17,185 bases of DNA from Allopontixanthobacter sp034376665 (GTDB taxonomy: Bacteria; Pseudomonadota; Alphaproteobacteria; Sphingomonadales; Sphingomonadaceae). Below, in pieces: positions 7,139 to 14,105 of this stretch; position 1 is the stretch's first letter, and each line of letters opens with the position of its first letter. The position numbers were made by a program, and so were the translations under genes. The notes under the pieces are model-generated. The model made no database searches. It saw only the letters and a list, made by a program, of their open reading frames with translations, and had not been told where the DNA came from. Location of the stretch: the NCBI RefSeq assembly GCF_034376665.1, contig NZ_JAXMJI010000016.1, forward strand, positions 1-17,185. Direction: 5' to 3'.

Positions 7139-7486
7139 CTAGGCCGATTCGGTTTCGATCAGTTCGGCCGGATCGATTCCCAATCGCTGCATCCGGGCCA
7201 CGATCTCCGGCCATTCGCTGGCAATAAAGCGCTCGCGCTCCGCATTGCGCAATTTCGCGGCGGCGCCCGGGACCACATACATGCCCACCCCGCGCTGCAC
7301 CTCGACCAGGCCGTCGGTCTGGAATTGCTGGTAGGCCTTGGCCACGGTCAGCGGATTCGCGCCTTGTGCGGCGGCGAAAGCGCGGACCGACGGCAGCATT
7401 TCGCCCTCGGGATATTTGCCCTCGATGATGGCTGCCGCGATGAGGTCGCGAAGCTTGAGATAGACCGGGCGGGGTTGTTGGGGCAT
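7139..7486 (-). CDS. GntR-family transcriptional regulator, YtrA subfamily
   Basis: A 115-residue protein consisting of an N-terminal GntR winged helix (about residues 8-75) and a short C-terminal tail of some 40 residues. The tail is far too small for an FCD, UTRA or aminotransferase effector domain, which places it in the YtrA subgroup. The helix-turn-helix core is LPSVRAFAAAQGANPLTVAKAYQ and its wing is the VEVQRGVGMYV stretch. Many YtrA regulators control linked ABC transporters; none is here. It is divergent from the POT transporter (225 bp between starts) and upstream of ihfB, so either could be a target, as could its own gene. The ATG follows AAGGAA. A -10-like TATTAT lies at 7516-7521 on the minus strand, but the nearby TTGACG (7532-7537) is only 10 bp away, so no normal -35/-10 pair is claimed. 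Confidence 0.9.
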   Translation of the reverse strand: MPQQPRPVYLKLRDLIAAAIIEGKYPEGEMLPSVRAFAAAQGANPLTVAKAYQQFQTDGLVEVQRGVGMYVVPGAAAKLRNAERERFIASEWPEIVARMQRLGIDPAELIETESA

Positions 7487-7643
7487 CGGATTTCCTTGCT
7501 GGGTGCATCAGTGCCATAATACAGCGCGGCGCGTCAAGCTCTGCCCTGCAGGCCCAACCGCGGAGGCAGCAGCACAAGCGTTTTCGCAATCGCCGGTTTC
7601 AGCGGAAACTAACACTTCACATGAGAAAAACAGCCGCTAGTGT

Positions 7644-7663
7644 GCGCGGTTTACAAGCCGCGC
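7644..7663 (+). repeat. GC-rich inverted repeat in the POT leader
   Basis: GCGCGG (7644-7649) and CCGCGC (7658-7663) are reverse complements around an 8-nt AT-rich loop, about 50 nt before the transporter start. In RNA this would be a stable hairpin; as DNA it could be an operator. A second short pair, GTTTC/GAAAC, lies at 7596-7609. No function is assigned. Confidence 0.3.
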
Positions 7664-7711
7664 GGCACGATGCGGCCCGCAGGGTCAAATATCAGAGGGA
7701 TTATCAGCACA

Positions 7712-9466
7712 ATGGCGACAAAATATGCCGCAAGCGGGGATGCCGCTGGCACGATCCTCGGCCATCCCAAGGGGCTTTTCGTCCTCTTCTTCGCCGAGAT
7801 GTGGGAACGGTTTTCCTATTACGGCATGCGCGCGCTGCTGATTTTCTATCTTACCAAGCACTGGCTTTTTTCCGATGAGGAATCGGGCATCATCTACGGG
7901 GCCTACACGGCTCTGGTGTATATTACCCCCGTAGTCGGCGGCTATCTGGCCGACCGCTATCTGGGCCAGCGCAAAGCCGTGCTGTTCGGCGCGGTGTTGT
8001 TGACACTGGGTCACTTCTTCATGGCTTTCGAAGGTGCCCCGCGCGCCGGCAATACAGATAATCCCGTCATCTATGTCTTCTGGATGGCGCTTGCCCTGAT
8101 CATCGTCGGATCGGGTTTCCTGAAGGCGAATATTTCCGTGATCGTCGGCCAGCTCTACCCTCGCACCGACGTGCGCCGGGATGGAGCCTACACAATCTTC
8201 TACATGGGCATCAATCTCGGCGCTGCGCTGGGTTCGCTGCTGTGCGGTTACATTGGCGAAACCTATGGCTGGGGATACGGCTTCGGGCTCGCCGGTATCG
8301 GCATGCTCGCGGGTCTGGCGGTGTTCGTCTGGGGCAAGCCCCTGCTGCTCGGACGGGGTGAGCCGAGCCAGCCACTTGGCAAGACCACCGAATGGAGCAT
8401 CTACGGGGTCGGCCTGCTGCTGGTCGCGCTGTGCTGGGTCCTGGTCCAGTACCAGTCGGTCGTTGGCGGTCTGCTGGGGACCTTCGGGGCCGCGCTGGTT
8501 TCCTACGTGCTTTATATCGCCACCTTCAGGCTCGCCTATGGTTCCTACCGCGAATCTCCATCTATGCCGGTGAACCTGTTCGTCCTGGGTGCCATCGTCA
8601 CGGTCATCGGTATGCTGGTGGTGGTAACGCTCGACCCTGCGCTGACAATCATTCCGCTCGCCGGTTTGCTTGTCATGATCGCGGTCATGGCGCAGCAAAT
8701 GATTTCCAAGACATTCCATGACCGGGACCGGATCTTTGCGGCAATGTTCCTGATCATCACCTCGATCATTTTCTGGGCCTTGTTCGAGCAGGCCGGTTCA
8801 TCGCTGAACCTGTTTACCGATCGCCATGTGGACCGTGGCGGCGTTCCTGCCTCCGTTTTCCAGTCGATCAACGCGATCTACATCATCCTGCTGGCCCCGG
8901 TGTTCGCGACCTTGTGGACCGTCATGGGCCGGAAGGGGATCGAACCTTCGACGCCCCTGAAATTCGGCCTTGCCGTCATCCAGGTCGGTCTTGGTTTCCT
9001 CGTTCTGGTCTGGGGTGCCCGCTCGGTCGGGCTGGATGTCCCCGTCCCGGTGCTGTTCATCTTCCTGATCTATCTGCTGCACACCACCGGCGAGCTTTGC
9101 CTCAGCCCGGTCGGCCTGTCGGCCATGAACCGGCTCGCTCCGGCTCATCTGGCATCGCTGATCATGGGGGTCTGGTTCTTCGCATCGGCCACGGGTAACT
9201 TTGCGGCTGGCCTGATCGCTGCCGCAACCGGTGCGGAAGGGGTCGGCGAGGCATCGGGCAAGGCTGTGGTGATCGACGTGTATTCGACGGTCGGCTGGAC
9301 CGCGGTTGGTGTCGGTATCCTGGTGATGGTGATCAGCCCCTTGATCAAGAAGCTGATGCATCTTGACACGCTGCGCGATGACAATGTCGGCAGCGAACTG
9401 GAAGGGCAGGCAGAAGCTGCCGAACCCCAGGCCGCCGGCATGCATCCCACAACCAAGCCGCTATAA
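7712..9466 (+). CDS. POT/PTR2-family proton-coupled peptide transporter
   Basis: A 584-residue inner-membrane MFS protein importing di- and tripeptides with protons. The POT signature ExxERFxYYG is seen as E29-M-W-E32-R33-F-S-Y-Y-G38. The DRYLGQRK loop follows between TM2 and TM3, and FYMGINLGA matches the second PTR2 signature. The ORF extends upstream to 7640, but I place the start at ATG 7712: AGAGGGA lies at 7694-7700 and the upstream residues do not look like family sequence. About 14 TM helices are expected from the hydrophobic profile. Only 24 nt separate it from the secreted amidohydrolase gene, so the two are probably one transcript. It would import the products of extracytoplasmic peptide hydrolysis, inferred from this context. 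Confidence 0.9.
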   Translation: MATKYAASGDAAGTILGHPKGLFVLFFAEMWERFSYYGMRALLIFYLTKHWLFSDEESGIIYGAYTALVYITPVVGGYLADRYLGQRKAVLFGAVLLTLGHFFMAFEGAPRAGNTDNPVIYVFWMALALIIVGSGFLKANISVIVGQLYPRTDVRRDGAYTIFYMGINLGAALGSLLCGYIGETYGWGYGFGLAGIGMLAGLAVFVWGKPLLLGRGEPSQPLGKTTEWSIYGVGLLLVALCWVLVQYQSVVGGLLGTFGAALVSYVLYIATFRLAYGSYRESPSMPVNLFVLGAIVTVIGMLVVVTLDPALTIIPLAGLLVMIAVMAQQMISKTFHDRDRIFAAMFLIITSIIFWALFEQAGSSLNLFTDRHVDRGGVPASVFQSINAIYIILLAPVFATLWTVMGRKGIEPSTPLKFGLAVIQVGLGFLVLVWGARSVGLDVPVPVLFIFLIYLLHTTGELCLSPVGLSAMNRLAPAHLASLIMGVWFFASATGNFAAGLIAAATGAEGVGEASGKAVVIDVYSTVGWTAVGVGILVMVISPLIKKLMHLDTLRDDNVGSELEGQAEAAEPQAAGMHPTTKPL

Positions 9467-9490
9467 TTACGACTTACGGAGACCAGCCGG

Positions 9491-10864
9491 ATGCAATTTC
9501 GTGCCTTTGCGATTCTGGGGTGCGCGATCGCGCTCGGGGCGTGTTCAACCACCGGCAGCACGGACAGTGCCGGATCCGCGGACGCTTCCGGCCCGGTGGA
9601 TACGCCGTATCCCTCCACCTATGCGGCCTATCCCGGTGCGCCCACGGCACTGGTCGGCGCAACCGTCTATGACGGAGCCGGCGGCCGGATCGACAATGGC
9701 ACGGTGCTGTTTTCCGGCGGCAAGGTGGTCGCCTTGGGCGGGCCTGACCTCGCGGTTCCATCCGGGTACACGCGGATCGACGGGAGCGGGAAATTCGTCA
9801 CCCCCGGCGTGATCGATATCCATAGCCATCTGGGCAATTATCCTACGCCTTCGGTCGAGGCGCATTCGGACGGCAACGAAGCGACCGGCCCGACGACGCC
9901 CGAAGTGTGGGCGGAACATTCGGTCTGGCCGCAGGACCCCGGTTTCAGCCGCGCGCTGGCCAATGGCGGGATCACCTCGCTGCAGATCCTGCCAGGCAGC
10001 GCAAACCTGACAGGCGGCCGATCGGTCACGCTGAAGAACGTGCCCTCGCGCACAGTACAGGGGATGAAGTTCCCCGGCGCGCCTTACGGCATGAAGATGG
10101 CCTGCGGCGAAAATCCCAAGCGGGTCTATGGCGGCCGTAACCGGATGCCCTCCACCCGAATGGGCAATTTCGCGGTCAACCGCCAGATGTGGCTGGATGC
10201 GAAGGAATACGCCGACGGTGACCGCGAAAAGCGCGATCTCGCGAAGGAAACACTGGCCGGGGTGCTCGACGGCGACATCCTCATCCACAACCATTGCTAC
10301 CGCGCGGACGAAATGGCGCTGGTCATGGATATGGCGAAGGAATTCGGGTACAAGGTCAGCGCGTTCCATCATGCGGTCGAAAGCTACAAAATCGGCGATC
10401 TGCTGAAGGAAAACGGCGTTTGCTCCGCCATCTGGGCCGATTGGTACGGCTTCAAGATGGAAAGTTATGACGGCATTCCGGAAAACGCGGCCCTGCTCCA
10501 GCAAGCAGGTGCCTGCGTGGTGATCCATTCCGACGATGAAAACGGCATCCAGCGCCTCAATCAGGAAGCGGCCAAGGCCCAGGCGGCCGGCCGGCGCATG
10601 GGGATCACGATCCCCGACGCCGAAGTGATTTCCTGGCTGACCCTCAACGCCGCAAAGGCAATGGGTATCGATGCAATGACCGGTAGCCTGGAAGCGGGCA
10701 AGATGGCCGATGTGGTGCTGTGGAACGGCAACCCTCTCAGTGTCTATTCGCGGCCCGAGAAAGTCTGGATCGACGGTGCCCTGATGTATGATTCGCTCGA
10801 CCCGAAGCGCCGACCGGTCAGCGATTTCGAGCTTGGCCAGCCCGGTGAAGGAGACGTGAAATGA
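9491..10864 (+). CDS. Secreted metal-dependent amidohydrolase (imidazolonepropionase/Xaa-dipeptidase-like), lipoprotein
   Basis: A 457-residue amidohydrolase-superfamily enzyme with a lipoprotein signal (LGAC, Cys18) and a Ser/Gly-rich linker to about residue 40. A small beta domain leads to the TIM barrel, which opens at VTPGVIDIHSHLG with the HxH metal pair H111/H113. Further ligand candidates are H266/H268 (IHNHC), H293/H294 (FHH) and the catalytic-type Asp348 in HSDDE. The C-terminal TGSLEAGKMADVVLW is typical of the family. Some relatives are Xaa-Arg/Lys or Xaa-Pro dipeptidases, so a periplasmic dipeptidase or amidase is my best guess given the peptide transporter 24 nt upstream. GGAG lies at 9478-9481 ahead of the ATG. 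Its stop overlaps the next start (ATGA), so the two amidohydrolases should be made in a fixed ratio. Substrate is not established. Confidence 0.87.
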   Translation: MQFRAFAILGCAIALGACSTTGSTDSAGSADASGPVDTPYPSTYAAYPGAPTALVGATVYDGAGGRIDNGTVLFSGGKVVALGGPDLAVPSGYTRIDGSGKFVTPGVIDIHSHLGNYPTPSVEAHSDGNEATGPTTPEVWAEHSVWPQDPGFSRALANGGITSLQILPGSANLTGGRSVTLKNVPSRTVQGMKFPGAPYGMKMACGENPKRVYGGRNRMPSTRMGNFAVNRQMWLDAKEYADGDREKRDLAKETLAGVLDGDILIHNHCYRADEMALVMDMAKEFGYKVSAFHHAVESYKIGDLLKENGVCSAIWADWYGFKMESYDGIPENAALLQQAGACVVIHSDDENGIQRLNQEAAKAQAAGRRMGITIPDAEVISWLTLNAAKAMGIDAMTGSLEAGKMADVVLWNGNPLSVYSRPEKVWIDGALMYDSLDPKRRPVSDFELGQPGEGDVK

Positions 10865-12168
10865 ACCGCCTCCCGAAGCTCCCGCTGATTGCTTTGGCAG
10901 CGGCATTGACCGCTTGTGCGGTTCCTGCCGCTGCACAGGATTTCATTATCCTCAACGCAAAACTGGCCATCGGTGACGGTTCGGAACCGATCGATAACGG
11001 CATGGTCGAAGTGCGCAACGGCAAGATCGTGGCTGCCGGGCCGACGCCAGCGGGCGCCCCGTTCGAAACGGGCACCGTTTACGACGTCAACGGCGCCTGG
11101 GTGACCCCCGGCATCTTTGCCGCCATCACCGATCTCGGCCTGGTCGATGTTGGCGGGGTCGATGAAAGCAACGACACGCGGGCGAGCAGTTCGCCGTTCA
11201 ATATCGCGCTCGATGTATCCACCGCAATCAATCCCGCCGCGCAGGATATCGGCGTCAGCCGCGCCGGCGGCGTCACGCGCGCAAGCATCGCCCCCTCGCC
11301 CGGCGATTCGATATTTGCCGGACAGGGAGCGATCATCGATCTGGGGGCGGATCCCGCTGCGGTGACCAAGCCGCGCGCTTTCCAGATGGTGATCCTTGGC
11401 GAAGGCGGCGCACGCCTTGCCGGCGGCAGCCGGGTGGCGACCAATGTTGCCCTGCGCAATGCCCTGCGCGAAGCAAGCGAGTTTGCGTCGGGAACATGGG
11501 AAGGCGAAGCCGCGCTGCTGACTCGCGCCGATGTGGCTGCGCTGGTGCCGGTGATCCGCGGCGAACAGAAACTGTATATCTATGTCGAGCGCGCGGCGGA
11601 CATCCGCAGCGTGCTGGCCATGCGCAGCGAATTTCCGAAACTCGACATGGTGCTGGTCGGTGCCAGCGAAGGCTGGCTGGTGGCCGATGCCCTCGCAGCC
11701 GCCAAGGTGCCGGTCATCGCCGAAGCGCTCGACGATCTCCCGGCCAAATTCGAACAGTTGGCGGCAACGCAGAGCAACGTCGGCCGGATGGTTGCTGCCG
11801 GGGTGAAAGTCGCGATCGGCGGCATGACCGGCACCGAACAGCCGCGCAATGCCACGCAATATGCCGGAAATCTGGTTGCCTTGAGCCAGGTACCGCGCGC
11901 TTCCGGCCTCAGCTGGGGTCAAGCGCTCGCGTCCATAACCTCCATCCCGGCTTCGATCAGCGGGATGGGCGGCAAGCTCGGTTCGCTGACTCCCGGCGCG
12001 GCGGGCGATGTGGTGATCTGGGACGGTGATCCGCTGGAACTGTCCTCCGCCCCGCTGCGGGTGTTCATCGACGGGGTGGAACAACCGGTGGACAACCACC
12101 AGACCGGTTTGCGGGAACGCTACCGTGATCTGGATGAAAGCGATCTGCCCAAGGCCTACGACTGGTAA
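10861..12168 (+). CDS. Secreted amidohydrolase paralogue lacking metal ligands (probable pseudo-enzyme)
   Basis: A 435-residue protein with an export signal in residues 1-25. Both a lipobox LTAC (Cys19) and a signal peptidase I site after AAA25 are possible. The family frame is intact: an N-terminal beta segment (FIILNAKLAIGDGSEPIDNG), VTPGIFAA where the barrel begins, and a C-terminal GKLGSLTPGAAGDVVIWDGDP. Aligned by eye with its upstream neighbour, every metal or catalytic position is changed: HxH becomes I89/D91, H266/H268 become Y241/E243, the HH pair becomes Gly/Ala near 267-268, and HSD becomes G320-G321-M322. There is no frameshift or stop, so it seems to be kept as a protein. The ATGA overlap with the active enzyme suggests a structural or regulatory partner, perhaps a heterodimer. 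The inactive call is strong by sequence; the partner role is inferred. Confidence 0.85.
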   Translation: MNRLPKLPLIALAAALTACAVPAAAQDFIILNAKLAIGDGSEPIDNGMVEVRNGKIVAAGPTPAGAPFETGTVYDVNGAWVTPGIFAAITDLGLVDVGGVDESNDTRASSSPFNIALDVSTAINPAAQDIGVSRAGGVTRASIAPSPGDSIFAGQGAIIDLGADPAAVTKPRAFQMVILGEGGARLAGGSRVATNVALRNALREASEFASGTWEGEAALLTRADVAALVPVIRGEQKLYIYVERAADIRSVLAMRSEFPKLDMVLVGASEGWLVADALAAAKVPVIAEALDDLPAKFEQLAATQSNVGRMVAAGVKVAIGGMTGTEQPRNATQYAGNLVALSQVPRASGLSWGQALASITSIPASISGMGGKLGSLTPGAAGDVVIWDGDPLELSSAPLRVFIDGVEQPVDNHQTGLRERYRDLDESDLPKAYDW

Positions 12169-12206
12169 GGCACACCTCGCCAACGGACCCAGAATGAAGA
12201 CCGCGC

Positions 12207-12235
12207 TTGACAGAACCGCGCCGGGAATCCATCGT
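12207..12235 (+). promoter_or_regulatory. Candidate sigma70-type promoter of the mlaA unit
   Basis: A perfect TTGACA (12207-12212), a 17-nt spacer, and CATCGT (12230-12235), about 75 nt before the MlaA start in the 141-bp gap after the amidohydrolases. The -10 is weak. If real, mlaA is transcribed independently of the peptide operon. Confidence 0.45.
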
Positions 12236-12309
12236 TTTGGCGGCCTTGCTTTGGGGGTAAGGAAGCGCCGCGGGGACGATCAACGTCTTCCGCGCTGTGG
12301 AATCCGGTA

Positions 12310-13353
12310 ATGACCCCTGATCTGTCGACTCTCGCTGCCCTCCTGATTGCGGCGTCGCCCCCCTCATCGTCGGCCCAGCCGCAGATAATTCCGATGCTTC
12401 CGGTAGCGCAGAATGCGGTGTCCAGCCGAAGGACGCTGGACGGGGTGCAGGCGATCCCGGCAGCGCTGCAAAGCACTGGTGAACCCCCGTTGCCCCCCGC
12501 CGGGCCGGTGGTCGTCCCTCCGGTCGACCCGGCCCAAGACCCTGCGCCAGCCGAGCCGGGAGAAGGGGAGCCGGAGAGCAGCCTTCCCGCCGATGCTCCC
12601 CCCGCCGGCGACGAATTCGAAGGCAACGTCATCGTGGTGGAAGGGATGACCGAGGCCCCGCCCGGTGATCCGCTGTTCCAACTTAACGCCGACGTGTACG
12701 AGTCGGTCCAATCCGTTGATCAGGCGCTCGTCCAACCGATTGCCGATGTTTATGAAGACGGCCTGCCCCGGCCGTTACGCAAGGGATTGAGCAATCTGTT
12801 CAGTAATCTGCGCGAACCGATCGCGTTTCTCAATTTTCTGCTGCAGGGAAAAATCGGCAAGGCGGCAGAGACCGTCGGCCGCTTCGCAATCAATTCCACG
12901 CTTGGTCTGGCCGGCCTGGTGGACGTCGCCAAAAAAGAACCCTTCAACCTGCCCCGCCGCAACAACGGATTTGCCAACACGCTCGGATTCTATGGCGTGG
13001 ACAGCGGCGCGTTTCTCTATCTCCCACTGATCGGTCCCACCACGGTGCGCGACCTGGTCGGCAACACGCTCGATACTTTGGTGATGCCGGCGGCCTTTGG
13101 CGACCCGTTCAACCGGCTGGAATTTGCCGCGACCTCCTACACGGTGCGCGCCCTTGATGAACGCATCGAACTGGAAGAAAAGCACAGCCGGATTGCCGAT
13201 AGCGATTTTCCGTACGCGACCATGCGGGAAACCTATCTGTGCGAACGCCAGCGTGCTATCGATACCTTGCGCAACCGGCCGCTGGCGGAATGCACGCCGG
13301 AGGCTTTATCGCCGCTGCCTGATGCCGCGAGCGTTACCGCTCCGGCCGAGTAA
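12310..13353 (+). CDS. mlaA: MlaA/VacJ-family outer-membrane lipid-asymmetry protein
   Basis: A 347-residue protein. The MlaA domain covers about residues 118-325, with VDQALVQPIADVYEDGLP, RKGLSNLFSNLREP, NFLLQGK, RFAINSTLGLAGLVDVA, NTLGFYGVDSG and LPLIGPTTVRD all matching the family. MlaA removes phospholipids from the outer leaflet of the outer membrane and passes them to MlaC and the MlaFEDB complex. The first 22 residues form a weak signal peptide (h-region LSTLAALLIAA, cleavage near SSA/QP) with no lipobox cysteine, unlike E. coli MlaA, which is a lipoprotein. Residues 55-120 are a Pro/Glu-rich linker. GGAA precedes the ATG by seven nt. The other mla genes are not here. The NnrU-family gene starts 46 nt downstream and is probably cotranscribed. 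Confidence 0.9.
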   Translation: MTPDLSTLAALLIAASPPSSSAQPQIIPMLPVAQNAVSSRRTLDGVQAIPAALQSTGEPPLPPAGPVVVPPVDPAQDPAPAEPGEGEPESSLPADAPPAGDEFEGNVIVVEGMTEAPPGDPLFQLNADVYESVQSVDQALVQPIADVYEDGLPRPLRKGLSNLFSNLREPIAFLNFLLQGKIGKAAETVGRFAINSTLGLAGLVDVAKKEPFNLPRRNNGFANTLGFYGVDSGAFLYLPLIGPTTVRDLVGNTLDTLVMPAAFGDPFNRLEFAATSYTVRALDERIELEEKHSRIADSDFPYATMRETYLCERQRAIDTLRNRPLAECTPEALSPLPDAASVTAPAE

Positions 13354-13399
13354 CGCACAACGGGGCGGAATTGAGCCGGTTTGCATGGGGGGGAACTGG

Positions 13400-14083
13400 A
13401 TGGAACCGCAATTGATCGCATTGATCGCCGCCACGGCATTTTTCGTCGGGTCGCATTTCGCCATGTCGCACCCGCTGCGGGCCTCGATGGTCCGGGCTCT
13501 GGGCCCCACCGGTTTTCAGGGTGTCTACAGTCTCGTCAGCGCTGCGGCGCTGGTGTGGATGTATTTCGCTTTCAAGGCGATAGACGCGCCTGCCCTTCCG
13601 CTGTGGGCCGGGTTCGACGATGCCAGCTGGGTGGTCGGCAGCGCCTTTGCGCTGCTGGGTGCAGTTTTGCTCGCCGGATCGTTTCTCGGCAATCCGGCGC
13701 TGCCTGCACCTGGTGCTGAGCAGGCGGCGCGGCAGGAGCCCGCCGGGGTTCTGCGTGTCACCCGTCACCCGATGATGTGGGGCATTTCCCTGATCGGCAT
13801 CGGCCATCTGGTCGCCGCCCCGACATCGCGAACACTGGTGGTGATGGGCGCAGTCATCTTTCTCGCGCTGGTCGGCGCCCGGATGCAGGACCGCAAGAAG
13901 GAAGCGCTGATGGGCGATGCGTGGCGCGTGTGGGAAAACCGGACGAGTTACTGGCCGAAATGGTCCCGCCTGCTGCAGGTGAAACCGGCGCTGTGGCTTG
14001 CAGGGGCGGCCCTGTGGCTGCTGTTCACCTGGCTGCACACCCCGGCGGGCGGGCTACCCGCGGGTGTGTGGCGCTGGATCTGA
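13400..14083 (+). CDS. NnrU-family integral membrane protein
   Basis: A 227-residue inner-membrane protein with about six hydrophobic helices. Family features are GSHFAMSHPLR (residues 17-27), GPTGFQGVYSLVS in the second segment, TRHPMMWG in the middle, and an arginine/lysine-rich loop before the last helix. NnrU was named for nitrite/nitric oxide reduction, and plant 15-cis-zeta-carotene isomerase (Z-ISO) is a haem-binding relative. H19, H24 and the His of TRHP are possible haem ligands. The open frame begins at 13097, but I choose ATG 13400 because a run of seven G (13387-13393) precedes it and the protein then starts at TM1; ATG 13385 is the alternative. No denitrification genes are near. 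It follows mlaA by 46 nt and converges on dxs, leaving 22 nt. Confidence 0.85.
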   Translation: MEPQLIALIAATAFFVGSHFAMSHPLRASMVRALGPTGFQGVYSLVSAAALVWMYFAFKAIDAPALPLWAGFDDASWVVGSAFALLGAVLLAGSFLGNPALPAPGAEQAARQEPAGVLRVTRHPMMWGISLIGIGHLVAAPTSRTLVVMGAVIFLALVGARMQDRKKEALMGDAWRVWENRTSYWPKWSRLLQVKPALWLAGAALWLLFTWLHTPAGGLPAGVWRWI

Positions 14084-14105
14084 TCCGATAGCAACCTGGC
14101 GCGGT

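Noticed and set aside
12194..12310. Short plus-strand frame (38 codons) just before mlaA, ending at its ATG
   Set aside because: It has no ribosome site and overlaps the likely mlaA promoter, and the peptide has low-complexity Arg/Gly character. More likely untranslated leader.
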